Shown: piece after piece, positions 7,451 to 15,691 of the stretch
Numbering within the stretch: the stretch's first letter is position 1
Layout: every line of letters starts with the position of its first letter
Assembly: GCF_000686805.1 (NCBI RefSeq)
Contig: NZ_JMLP01000011.1
Coordinates: 1 to 64,000, forward strand
Direction: 5' to 3'
Source of the DNA: Bacillus sp. UNC41MFS5
Lineage (GTDB): Bacteria; Bacillota; Bacilli; Bacillales_B; DSM-18226
Length of the DNA stretch: 64,000 nt
Notes under the pieces: model-generated
Database searches by the model: none
Seen by the model: the letters and a program-made list of their open reading frames with translations, nothing else
What the model was told of the DNA's origin: nothing
Position numbers and translations under genes: made by a program

Positions 7451-8593
7451 CTACTCTCCTAGGTCCGATGGCCGTTCTTCTTTTCCAAAGTGGTGGAGGA
7501 TAGCTTTGACGATGCGTTCAGAAGCGTACCCATCACCGTAAGGGTTGGAGGCGTGAGCCATCTTGTCATGGGCGGCTGGGTCTGACAGCAGCTCATCTGC
7601 AAGATCAAAGATGGTTTCCTCGTCTGTTCCTGCAAGTTTTAGCGTGCCCGCTTCAATTCCTTCTGGCCGTTCAGTGGTATCACGCAATACTAGTACGGGT
7701 ACACCCAAAGATGGCGCCTCTTCCTGGACACCGCCAGAGTCCGTTAAAATCAAATAGGCTCTTGAGGCAAAGTTGTGGAAATCGATCACATCTAGGGGCT
7801 CGATAAGGTGAATCCTTTCGTGTTCACCCAGCACACTATTTGCAATTTCGCGAACCACAGGATTCATATGGACAGGATACACCACCTGAACATCCACATG
7901 CTTTTCAACCAATCGTCGAATCGCACGGAACATGTCTTCCATTGGCTTCCCTGTGTTTTCCCTGCGATGAGCCGTCATGAGAATTAACCGGTCATTCCCG
8001 AGTTTGTCTAAAACAGGGTGAGTATAATTGTCTCTCACTGTGGTTTTTAACGCATCGATGGCCGTATTTCCAGTAATATAAATCCCGTCTTCCCGTTTAT
8101 TTTCCAACAAAAGGTTTTGCTTTGATTGGGATGTTGGCGAGAAGTGAAGATCTGCCAATACTCCCGTCAACTGACGGTTCACTTCCTCCGGGTACGGGGA
8201 ATATTTATTATGAGTCCGGAGTCCAGCCTCGACGTGTCCGATCGGAATCGAATGATAAAAAGCAGCTAAGCTCGCGACAAAGGTGGTTGTCGTATCACCA
8301 TGGACCAGGACAATATCTGGCTTGACGTCGGCAAGAACTTGATTGAGCCCTTCTAAACTCCGGGTTGTTACTTCTAGTAAAGTTTGTCGTTCCTTCATTA
8401 TATTTAAGTCATAATCGGGAGTAATTTCAAAAATTTGCAATACCTGATCAAGCATCTCCCGGTGCTGCGCGGTAACCGTAACAATCGGTTTAATATAATC
8501 AGGGTATTTCCCTAATTCTTTTACCAAGGGAGCCATTTTTATCGCTTCCGGTCTCGTTCCAAATACAGTCATTACCTTCAATTGATTCTCCAT
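7451..8593 (-). CDS. mnaA: UDP-N-acetylglucosamine 2-epimerase, copy 1
   Basis: A 380-residue enzyme that interconverts UDP-GlcNAc and UDP-ManNAc, the donor for teichoic-acid linkage units and ManNAcA polymers. The family start VMTVFGTRPEAIKMAPL, the HVEAGLRTHNKYSPYPEE region and the substrate loop DSGGVQEEAPSLGVPVL are all present, and the length is normal. The frame is open further upstream, but ATG 8593 is chosen because GGAGG lies five bases before it. A second, closely similar copy is at 28903-30054. The VOC gene follows on the same strand. Confidence 0.95.
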   Translation of the reverse strand: MENQLKVMTVFGTRPEAIKMAPLVKELGKYPDYIKPIVTVTAQHREMLDQVLQIFEITPDYDLNIMKERQTLLEVTTRSLEGLNQVLADVKPDIVLVHGDTTTTFVASLAAFYHSIPIGHVEAGLRTHNKYSPYPEEVNRQLTGVLADLHFSPTSQSKQNLLLENKREDGIYITGNTAIDALKTTVRDNYTHPVLDKLGNDRLILMTAHRRENTGKPMEDMFRAIRRLVEKHVDVQVVYPVHMNPVVREIANSVLGEHERIHLIEPLDVIDFHNFASRAYLILTDSGGVQEEAPSLGVPVLVLRDTTERPEGIEAGTLKLAGTDEETIFDLADELLSDPAAHDKMAHASNPYGDGYASERIVKAILHHFGKEERPSDLGE

Positions 8594-8804
8594 AGCGGCC
8601 TCCAAGTATCCTTCAATCCATATAATTTCATTCACTAACATGATACCAAAGATTGCTCATTTATGAAAAAATCATATTCTTTCACTTCCAATGTCACCTT
8701 GATATTTTCTAAAAATTTCTTTGTACAATATTACTTTTCTCGTCAGGACGAATATATTGCAGAGAAAATTCTGAAAAATATCCAACCTAGGAGTGAAAAA
8801 TATT

Positions 8805-10187
8805 TTGAAAAAAAGGGCCCTTTTTACCTTACCTATCTGCCTGCTGCTTATTGCGGTCATGGTGGCTTCCATTTTCCTAATAAATCTCAAACCAGCAGCG
8901 GGGAAAATTGCTCAAGCCCAAAAACTTGCGGAATACTCGAAGCCGGCAGTGGTTCGTATCGTAGATTATGCTGTTGTACAATGGCAGTTTAATAATCCGT
9001 ATGACCCTGAGGTTATCGCCATATTGGAGCAGTTAAATAACCAATCTGTTGTGGGGGGCTCGGGTTCAGGGGCCATTATCAGCTCGAACGGCTATATCGT
9101 TACTAATGCACATGTGGTGGAAGCGACTCAACAGGAAGATGAGGAAATTGCTAATGCCGCCTTTGAACAACTAGTAACGATCATCGCAGACTATTTTAAG
9201 GTAGACTATGAAACTGCCTATAGGTACATGGTCCAATACACACAATACTCGGGAATTCAAAAGGTTCTAAAAGTAATTTTACCAGGCGGGGATGTCCTTG
9301 ATGGCGAAGTGAAAAGCTATGGGGCCCCTATTAATGAAGGAAAAGACGTGGCCGTTCTAAAAATTGAAGGCAAAAACTTACCGACTTTACCGCTTGGAGA
9401 TTCAGATAATATCCAAAACCAAGATAATATTTGGGTCAGCGGATATCCTGCTGCTGCCGATTCGGATCTATTATCTCCTGATTCATCGTTAGTTTCTTCA
9501 ATGAATGCGGGGCAAATTTCAGCTACTTCCAAAAAGACAGACCAAGGAAGCCCGGTCATTCAAATTAATGCGGCTGCCACGCATGGGAATAGCGGTGGAC
9601 CAGTCATCAATGAAAAAGGAGAAATTATTGGCTTGCTCACCTTTAGGGGTGACACAGTCAATGGCCAGGAAGTTCAAGGCTTTAACTTTGCCGTTCCTGT
9701 TAATACGGTCAAAGAATTTGTAAACCAAGCTGGGGCGAAAAATGCGAAGAGCGAAACGGATAAGCTTTACCAAGAAGGACTTAATCTGTACTGGGGCGGC
9801 TACTATAAGCATGCGTTAGAAAAATTCGAGGCGGTCCAGCGGATTTACCCAAATCATTCCGAAATCAAACAATATATCGCGAACGCTGAGAAAAAGGTGG
9901 GCAGCAGTAAGACACTCTGGTCGGATTACACTACAACCTTCTATATCGTGGATGGTGTTTCTGGTGTTCTCATTATAATTCTTCTGTTGTTTACGTTTGC
10001 TTTTAGACCAAAGCATCAAGCTGTTGCTCAGGCACCGACTGCTCCAACCCCGACACAGGGAACACCACCGAAAGCTGGGCCGGAAAATACACTGACCGAC
10101 CTAAATAACGATGGAAAAATCGACGTTCAAGACATCCTCCTCGCCCTCCAAGAAGCCCAGAAAAAGCAGAAAAAAGACGAGGAATAA
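8805..10187 (+). CDS. membrane-anchored trypsin-like serine protease with EF-hand tail
   Basis: A 460-residue protein. Residues 5-25 form a membrane anchor, followed by an S1/HtrA-type protease with the triad in TNAHVV, DVAVLKIEG and GNSGGPV. After the protease come a TPR-like helical segment (YQEGLNLYWGGYYKHALEKFE), a second membrane helix (GVSGVLIIILLLFTFAF) and a Pro/Thr linker. A dockerin/EF-hand calcium loop (DLNNDGKIDVQD) lies near the C-terminus. The catalytic part should be outside and the EF-hand inside the cell. TTG 8805 is the likely start, with AGGAG eleven bases upstream; GTG 8793 overlaps that site. Confidence 0.85.
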   Translation: MKKRALFTLPICLLLIAVMVASIFLINLKPAAGKIAQAQKLAEYSKPAVVRIVDYAVVQWQFNNPYDPEVIAILEQLNNQSVVGGSGSGAIISSNGYIVTNAHVVEATQQEDEEIANAAFEQLVTIIADYFKVDYETAYRYMVQYTQYSGIQKVLKVILPGGDVLDGEVKSYGAPINEGKDVAVLKIEGKNLPTLPLGDSDNIQNQDNIWVSGYPAAADSDLLSPDSSLVSSMNAGQISATSKKTDQGSPVIQINAAATHGNSGGPVINEKGEIIGLLTFRGDTVNGQEVQGFNFAVPVNTVKEFVNQAGAKNAKSETDKLYQEGLNLYWGGYYKHALEKFEAVQRIYPNHSEIKQYIANAEKKVGSSKTLWSDYTTTFYIVDGVSGVLIIILLLFTFAFRPKHQAVAQAPTAPTPTQGTPPKAGPENTLTDLNNDGKIDVQDILLALQEAQKKQKKDEE

Positions 10188-10190
10188 TCT

Positions 10191-10203
10191 GGTGCCTGAC
10201 ACC
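10191..10203 (+). repeat. dispersed 13-bp repeat
   Basis: Exact GGTGCCTGACACC three bases after the protease stop codon. Confidence 0.9.
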
Positions 10204-10235
10204 AATACAATATACTGAGATAAAAACTATAGAAC

Positions 10236-10266
10236 AAGGGATGTAGTGGAAACTACGTCCCTTTTC
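10236..10266 (+). terminator. terminator after the EF-hand protease
   Basis: AAGGGATGTAGT pairs with ACTACGTCCCTT around GGAA and is followed by TTTCT. Confidence 0.85.
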
Positions 10267-10536
10267 TATAATACGGGATTCAGTTCATGAGGGAGTTATC
10301 ACAGTGACTGAAAAGGATTCGCATATAACTGGTCCACAATGTTCACCTTCACTCTGTTTTTTGCCAGAACGGGCATCATACGCCTCCTTTGGTTTATACG
10401 GTGGGACTTTGCTTAAACCGATAGCAACCTGATATCATAACCATAAATATCAACAAAAGCTCCTCCAACAGTACTTTAACTGTTAGGACTCTCAAAAAGA
10501 TGTATAAAAAGACCTAGAATGTAATATTTATTTTGT
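10267..10536. other. intergenic stretch, possible gene debris
   Basis: No full gene is seen. On the minus strand a frame reading PYKPKEAYDARSGKKQSEG (roughly 10290-10410) looks protein-like but has no upstream continuation in phase. An AAAGGAGG site there precedes only a 23-codon frame. It may be the relic of a small gene. Confidence 0.3.
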
Positions 10537-10866
10537 ATGGCTTTATTTTTCTTACTTTTTATTTGGGGGTGGTTGTCTCTGATAGCGGTAAGAATAATTC
10601 AATGGCTGTTGGGTGGATTACTTTTCGTCTATGGGATTTATCTTATTTTTGGAGTGCAGGAGTTCTTTGGAACCTTAGCTATAATCGCGGCCTTTTTTAT
10701 CTTTCCGAGTATTGGAAAAGGGACAAAAGGATCTGATAGCAATGATTATGTAAATGATTGTCAGAATGGTACAGACTACTCGAATGATAATCGCGATACC
10801 ACTACCGATACCGATACCGGCGGGGATTCCGGCGGGGATACTGGTGGAGATAGCGGCAGAGATTAA
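10537..10866 (+). CDS. small membrane protein with Asp/Gly/Thr-rich tail
   Basis: A 109-residue frame with two or three hydrophobic segments (about 3-22, 25-40 and 43-60) and a C-terminal tail of Asp, Thr, Gly and Ser repeats (TDTDTGGDSGGDTGGDSG). The tail could bind calcium or act as a flexible spacer. There is no strong ribosome site before the ATG, so the start and even the gene are less certain. A terminator follows the stop codon. The family is not recognised. Confidence 0.5.
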   Translation: MALFFLLFIWGWLSLIAVRIIQWLLGGLLFVYGIYLIFGVQEFFGTLAIIAAFFIFPSIGKGTKGSDSNDYVNDCQNGTDYSNDNRDTTTDTDTGGDSGGDTGGDSGRD

Positions 10867-10891
10867 TGACCTCTGATAAACATTGGTAAAA

Positions 10892-10925
10892 ACACCCTTG
10901 CCTTTAGAGACAAGGGTGAATTTTT
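10892..10925. terminator. terminator between convergent genes
   Basis: CACCCTTG and CAAGGGTG form the stem, with AAAA before and TTTTT after; it can act in both directions. Confidence 0.75.
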
Positions 10926-10945
10926 GACTGTTAACCATACAAGTT

Positions 10946-11389
10946 TTACTTATTTTTAGAATAATAGTACAAGAACCAGACTGCATGATTTTGCTCATCG
11001 GCCGCCGCTCTTCGAAATGCTTCTTTTATGAAAGGATCCGAAGCGCCATCAGCGACTTCCAGGTAAAAATCCACCGTCATTTGCTCATCTTGTAAGGCAA
11101 ACTCTAATCCCTCTAGGTAAACATCAGGACATTCCTCGCTGAGTTTTGGTTGTTGTGGCTTTCGCCCAGTTAGCTGAGTATAAATCTGTTCAAACTGTTT
11201 ATGGTGCTTTATTTCATCTTGGCGAATTTCAAGGATTCGACTTTTTTCCTTCTCATTGGAAGCCAATTCTGCTAATTTGCTATAACAATGGATGGCATTG
11301 TACTCACCATTAATCGCTTTTTCAACTTCTCTAATCAATTTATTATTTTGTCTATATAAAGCATCGTAATAATTCGTGTACGGATACAT
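10946..11389 (-). CDS. ferritin-like (rubrerythrin-type) protein, YhjR-like
   Basis: A 147-residue four-helix-bundle protein. The iron-binding Glu/His residues lie in the expected pattern: EYNAIHCY near 29, ILEIRQDEIKHHKQF near 54, LQDEQMTVDFY near 98 and AAADEQNHAVWF near 128. It resembles B. subtilis YhjR, a spore-associated protein, but that match is from memory. A GGGAGG site precedes ATG 11389. It probably binds a di-iron centre and handles iron or peroxide; no redox partner is nearby. Confidence 0.8.
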   Translation of the reverse strand: MYPYTNYYDALYRQNNKLIREVEKAINGEYNAIHCYSKLAELASNEKEKSRILEIRQDEIKHHKQFEQIYTQLTGRKPQQPKLSEECPDVYLEGLEFALQDEQMTVDFYLEVADGASDPFIKEAFRRAAADEQNHAVWFLYYYSKNK

Positions 11390-11496
11390 AGTAAAACCTC
11401 CCCGTTTTCTCTCAAAAATATCCTACGTGAGACGAGACTCTCGGGTGCTTACTATTCTGTACTTTTCACTAAAAACAATAAGAAAATATCAACAAT

Positions 11497-11509
11497 GGTG
11501 CCTGACACC
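11497..11509 (+). repeat. dispersed 13-bp repeat
   Basis: Exact GGTGCCTGACACC in the 377-base gap between the divergent ferritin-like and DUF6376 genes. Apart from it and the promoters that must be there, I see nothing definite in this gap. Confidence 0.9.
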
Positions 11510-11766
11510 GTTTAGGATTTTACACTTTTAGAAAGAATGGGTTAGTGGATGCTTCAAGAAGTAAGTGAAATTTCTAACTAAACAAAGTTCCTACTATTTT
11601 TATTGATATTAGCTTCCTGAACTGCTTATGCATCAGCAACGAATTAAATTTCTAACCATATGATAATGATAGGATTTTTCATGGACTTAGATTCAATTAA
11701 CATCACGTTCGGGTCTTTAATCAGCAGATTCTCCCCCACAAAATCTGATAAAACGGAGGTTTCTAC

Positions 11767-12213
11767 ATGACAAAGAAGGTATTAGTTTTAGCCGCGGCGA
11801 TTGTATTTCTCCTGAGTGGTTGCTCCTTGCTAAATGAGGCGAAAGATACTCTCTCGTATGTGAATGATGCAACAGACTATCTAAATAAAGCGACAGCTTT
11901 TGCAAATGATGCTCCATCTATTGCGCAACAAGCCGTAAGCGACCAAAAGGCCACAGCAGAACTGAAAACGATGCTTCAAGACATGAAACAAGAAATCAAT
12001 ACATTCAATAAACTCCAAGCACCAGAAATAGCAGCCGACTTACATCAGCAACTTGTTGACCAAAACAACAAATTAACAGCTGGCATTGATCTGTATTTAA
12101 AAAATATCCAGAATGGATTACTCGACCCATCTATCCTTGAAAACACAGAAATTTTTCAAAGCGTCCAAGAAATCAGCAGTATCCTAGACCAAATAAAACA
12201 ACTCGGTCAGTAA
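11767..12213 (+). CDS. DUF6376 family lipoprotein
   Basis: A 148-residue lipoprotein with signal residues 1-18 and lipobox LSGC, followed by the family block SLLNEAKDTLSYVNDATDYLNKA. The mature part is one long amphipathic helical region. DUF6376 proteins are common in Bacillus and have no known role. The ATG at 11767 follows an ACGGAGG site. It stands alone, with a strong terminator after it. Confidence 0.85.
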   Translation: MTKKVLVLAAAIVFLLSGCSLLNEAKDTLSYVNDATDYLNKATAFANDAPSIAQQAVSDQKATAELKTMLQDMKQEINTFNKLQAPEIAADLHQQLVDQNNKLTAGIDLYLKNIQNGLLDPSILENTEIFQSVQEISSILDQIKQLGQ

Positions 12214-12247
12214 CAGTTAATTCGAAACCCCAGTTCAAGTAATATAT

Positions 12248-12300
12248 GAAGGTGGTCACATTGAATGGAATTTCTCGATGTGGCCACCTTCCTTTTTTGT
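12248..12300 (+). terminator. terminator after the DUF6376 gene
   Basis: GAAGGTGGTCACATTGA pairs, with one wobble and one mismatch, with its complement ending at 12291, followed by CTTTTTT. Confidence 0.9.
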
Positions 12301-12522
12301 ATTCTCCTAAATAGGCTTAATAGAGATAAAAACAAAATCGCCACTCCTAGCATTCTCCATTTCTTCATTAGTAAATTCCCTCCTCTCCATTGCTGCTAAA
12401 AATTGCTTACCATATTTGTTCATACCAAAGAATTTGATGTTATGATAGTAACAATATTAGAAATTATCATTAAACTTTTAAGGTTGTAACCGTCCGCCTG
12501 ACAAGGACAGTTGTCCACGGAT

Positions 12523-12535
12523 GGTGCCTGACACC
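12523..12535 (+). repeat. dispersed 13-bp repeat
   Basis: Exact GGTGCCTGACACC, 63 bases before the oxidoreductase gene. A partial second copy (CGCCTGACA) lies 28 bases upstream of it. The rest of the 12301-12598 gap shows no convincing gene. Confidence 0.9.
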
Positions 12536-12598
12536 TAAATTGACACCAAAATAAAATACACAAAACTATACAAAACATTAAAGGAGATTGATAGGGCT

Positions 12599-14641
12599 AT
12601 GAGTTCTTATATTCAGGAACGAGATGGTGTTTTTCATGGGGTTTGCCCGCTGGATTGCCCGGATCAGTGTGGTTTACTTCTACATAAGGAAAATGGGAAG
12701 ATTATTAAAGTGGAAGGAGACCCAGAGCACCCGGTCACCAAAGGGCATATTTGCAACAAAGTCCGGAATATGACGGAACGAATCTATGATAAAGACCGCT
12801 TGAAATACCCGCTAAAACGCACAGGCCTTAAAGGCGAAGGCAAGTTCGAACGAATTAGCTGGGCGGAAGCGATTGAGACCATTACCTCCCGGTGGACCAA
12901 TTTAATAGAATCTAGCGGACCGGAAAGCATCCTTCCCTACAGCTTTTACGGAAATATGGGCCGGCTTAATGCTGAGGGTATGGACCGCCGCTTCTTCCAT
13001 CGCCTCGGGGCTTCCCGCTTGGATCAAACGATCTGTTCCGCAGCCGGATCTGTAGGCTATAAGTATACCATGGGCGGCAGCATCGGCATCGACCCGGAAG
13101 ACACAATTGATTCTAAGCTATTCATTTTTTGGGGAATTAATGCGGCCAGCACCAACATGCATCAAGTCGCCCTTGCTCAAAAAGCCCGTAAACAAAACGG
13201 TGCCAAAATCATCGTTATTGATGTTCTCAAAAATCAAACTGGTAGATTAGCAGATTGGTTTATTCCGATTTTACCTGGCACGGACAGTGCCCTCGCTTTG
13301 GGGATGATGCACATCCTATTTGCAGAAAACCTGGTCAACCAAGATTTTTTAGAAAAGTATACGATCGGTCACGAGGAATTGCGTGAGCATGTCATCCAAT
13401 ACGACCCAATCACCGTTTCAGCAATCACAGGTGTCCCAGTAGATGATATATACAAACTGGCCCGAATGTACGGTGAAACATCACCAGCATTTATCCGAAT
13501 CGGCAATGGACCGCAGCATCATGACAATGGCGGAATGTTCGTCCGGACGATTTCCTGCCTTCCCGCCCTTACAGGCCAATGGCTTGTCAAAGGCGGCGGG
13601 GCAATCAAAGGAAATTCGGCCTACCTTGCTCCAAATACAACTCACTTGCAACGACCGGATTTATTGGAAAATAAACAGACCCGTGTGATCAATATGAACC
13701 TCCTCGGTGACACCCTACTCGCTCTAGAACCGCCAGTAAAGTCACTCTATGTGTACGGTTCAAATCCTGCCGTGGTAGCACCTAATTCAAATAAGGTCAG
13801 AAGAGGTCTAGCGCGCGAAGATTTATTTACGGTGGTTCATGATTTATTTTTAACAGAAACAGCCAAATATGCGGATATCGTGTTACCAGCGACATCCTCC
13901 TTTGAAAACACTGACATGTACACATCGTATTGGCATCATTACATTCAGTTGCAGCAGCCGATCATTGAACCATTTGCTGAGTCAAAATCCAATGTTGAGG
14001 TGTTCCGATTGCTTGCCAAGGGGATGGATTTCACGGAACCACTTTTTCAGGAAACGGAAGCGGTGATGATTACACAAGCCTTGGATAATCCGCGCAATCC
14101 TTATTTAAACGGGATTAGCTATGAATCTTTAGTGGAACAGACATTCATGAAAGCCGAGGTAAAACCGATATTTCCTGGCACCCTGCCAACCTCTAGTGGA
14201 AAAATCGAATTATTTTCTGAGAAGATGAAAGAGGATGGGTATCCCCCAATGCCAACTTACGTACCTTTAGAGGACGATGGGGACCACCGATACCAATTTG
14301 TTCCGGGCCCAAATCATAATTTCTTAAACTCTACCTTTTCAAACAATCAAAAACATATGACATTGGAAAAAGAGCAGAAAGTCTATATGAATCATCTTGA
14401 TGCTTTAACAGAGGGAATTGGAGATGGCGATACGGTTCGAATCTGGAACCAGCGCGGTGAATGCGAACTGAAGGTTTCTGTGGGTGAGCAAGTCCTGCCA
14501 GGAGTCGTGGTCACGCAAGGTCTTTGGGCCGATTCAGCCGACTCGAAACAGCTAGTAAACGCACTTGCTCCCGACCGAATCGCCGATATGGGCGGCGGCG
14601 CCACCTTCTTCTCAGGGCGCGTAAGTGTATCAAAAAGATAA
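12599..14641 (+). CDS. molybdopterin oxidoreductase (YoaE-like)
   Basis: A 680-residue enzyme of the DMSO-reductase superfamily. The N-terminal 4Fe-4S site is clear (CPLDCPDQC at about 17-25 and GHICNKVRN near 50). Next come the conserved SWAEAI, the molybdopterin-binding domains, and the C-terminal dinucleotide-binding domain with the GPNHNFLNSTF and NQRGEC stretches. There is no Tat signal, so it should be cytoplasmic. It resembles B. subtilis YoaE and formate-dehydrogenase-like or thiosulfate-reductase-like enzymes, but the substrate is unknown and no electron-transfer subunit is adjacent. AAAGGAG lies twelve bases before the ATG. Confidence 0.88.
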   Translation: MSSYIQERDGVFHGVCPLDCPDQCGLLLHKENGKIIKVEGDPEHPVTKGHICNKVRNMTERIYDKDRLKYPLKRTGLKGEGKFERISWAEAIETITSRWTNLIESSGPESILPYSFYGNMGRLNAEGMDRRFFHRLGASRLDQTICSAAGSVGYKYTMGGSIGIDPEDTIDSKLFIFWGINAASTNMHQVALAQKARKQNGAKIIVIDVLKNQTGRLADWFIPILPGTDSALALGMMHILFAENLVNQDFLEKYTIGHEELREHVIQYDPITVSAITGVPVDDIYKLARMYGETSPAFIRIGNGPQHHDNGGMFVRTISCLPALTGQWLVKGGGAIKGNSAYLAPNTTHLQRPDLLENKQTRVINMNLLGDTLLALEPPVKSLYVYGSNPAVVAPNSNKVRRGLAREDLFTVVHDLFLTETAKYADIVLPATSSFENTDMYTSYWHHYIQLQQPIIEPFAESKSNVEVFRLLAKGMDFTEPLFQETEAVMITQALDNPRNPYLNGISYESLVEQTFMKAEVKPIFPGTLPTSSGKIELFSEKMKEDGYPPMPTYVPLEDDGDHRYQFVPGPNHNFLNSTFSNNQKHMTLEKEQKVYMNHLDALTEGIGDGDTVRIWNQRGECELKVSVGEQVLPGVVVTQGLWADSADSKQLVNALAPDRIADMGGGATFFSGRVSVSKR

Positions 14642-14645
14642 AAAA

Positions 14646-14677
14646 GGTGCCTGACACCAACTTAGGTGTCAGGCACC
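14646..14677. repeat. inverted pair of the 13-bp repeat forming a hairpin
   Basis: GGTGCCTGACACC (14646-14658) and its reverse complement (14665-14677) enclose the six bases AACTTA. The hairpin sits between the convergent oxidoreductase and YitT genes and is preceded by AAAAA. It may serve as terminator, but a T tract is missing. Confidence 0.9.
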
Positions 14678-14707
14678 AACTTAAACTTAAACTTAAACTT
14701 AAACTTA
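14678..14707. repeat. five tandem copies of AACTTA
   Basis: The hexamer AACTTA occurs five times without change, and once more as the loop of the neighbouring hairpin. The last unit includes the stop codon of the YitT gene on the opposite strand. Confidence 0.95.
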
Positions 14708-15538
14708 ACTCGCCTTATAACCATGCCCAATCATCTCGTGGACATTGTGGACGGTGACGTAGGCGTGTTGGTCTGTTGCTTTTATAATAGTTTTCAGCTG
14801 AACGATTTCCTGCTTATTGATGACGATGTAAAGAACTTCTCTGTTCTGTCCTGTGTAGCCGCCGCGGCCGTCTAGCACTGTCAGCCCACGCGACATCTGA
14901 CTTGTAATATTGGTCAACACCTGCTCAGGCGTATTCGAAATAATCAGCACTGCTACCTTTTCATCCAATCCCTCAACAATGAAATCGATCGCTTTCGCCC
15001 CAATAAACACAATCAACAGTGTGTACATCCCTTTTTCTAAGCCAATGATAAAAATCGACCCAACTACGACTAAAATATCAATAATCAGCATACCCTTGCC
15101 AATGCTCCAGCCTAACAATTGATTGGTCAGTCTTGCTAAAATCGTTGATCCACCCGATGTTCCTCCCGTCCGGAAAATCAACCCCAACCCTACACCGACC
15201 AGCAAACCCGCAAAGATTGATGCCAAAAATGTATCCTCGGTCAGCCGATGTCCAGCATCCTCAGTTAAATACAAGCACAACGAGCAGGCAGCAATCGAAA
15301 TCAGCGTATACACAAAGGTCCTTTTTTCAAAAAATTTATACCCAACCGCTAACAGCGCCACATTCAACACAAAATTTACGACACCTGGTGACCAGTCAAA
15401 CAAATAGTGGGCAATAATCGTAATTCCTAAAATGCCGCCTTCTGAAAGATGATTAGGAATCGTGAAATAATTGACCCCTAACGCAAAAATAAGCGCTCCT
15501 AGTAAAATATAAAAAATATCCTTTAACGTCCTCTTCAT
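14705..15538 (-). CDS. YitT family membrane protein (DUF161 + DUF2179)
   Basis: A 277-residue protein with about five or six membrane helices (residues 5-180) and a soluble C-terminal DUF2179 domain (about 205-277, with NTPEQVLTNI and GGYTGQNREVLYIVI). This is the layout of YitT, YqfU, YpjC and YvjA in B. subtilis; the transported molecule, if any, is unknown. ATG 15538 is chosen because AAAGGA lies eight bases upstream; an in-frame ATG three codons earlier would overlap that site. The stop codon lies in the hexamer repeat. Confidence 0.88.
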   Translation of the reverse strand: MKRTLKDIFYILLGALIFALGVNYFTIPNHLSEGGILGITIIAHYLFDWSPGVVNFVLNVALLAVGYKFFEKRTFVYTLISIAACSLCLYLTEDAGHRLTEDTFLASIFAGLLVGVGLGLIFRTGGTSGGSTILARLTNQLLGWSIGKGMLIIDILVVVGSIFIIGLEKGMYTLLIVFIGAKAIDFIVEGLDEKVAVLIISNTPEQVLTNITSQMSRGLTVLDGRGGYTGQNREVLYIVINKQEIVQLKTIIKATDQHAYVTVHNVHEMIGHGYKAS

Positions 15539-15623
15539 AAAAACCATCCTTTTGTTGCTCCGTATATCACCTAATCTTACCCTAAGAATTGATAGCCATC
15601 AATTAACATTTGCGCCCCCAAAA

Positions 15624-15664
15624 ACAAAAAAATACTGCAAGAATACAAACATTCTCACAGCATT
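15624..15664 (-). terminator. terminator of the symporter gene
   Basis: On the minus strand CTGTGAGAATG pairs with TATTCTTGCAG and is followed by ATTTTTTTG. Confidence 0.8.
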
Positions 15665-15678
15665 TTAATTAACTAGAT

Positions 15679-15691
15679 GGTGTCAGGCACC
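15679..15691 (-). repeat. dispersed 13-bp repeat that supplies a stop codon
   Basis: On the minus strand GGT GCC TGA CACC is in phase with the symporter gene, encoding its final Gly-Ala and the TGA stop. Confidence 0.9.

Noticed and set aside
12207..12368. Minus-strand frame starting MKKWRMLGVAILFLSLLS with a GGAGGG site
   Set aside because: Its start is attractive, but the frame runs straight through the terminator of the DUF6376 gene and into its coding end. A real gene would be expected to stop earlier.
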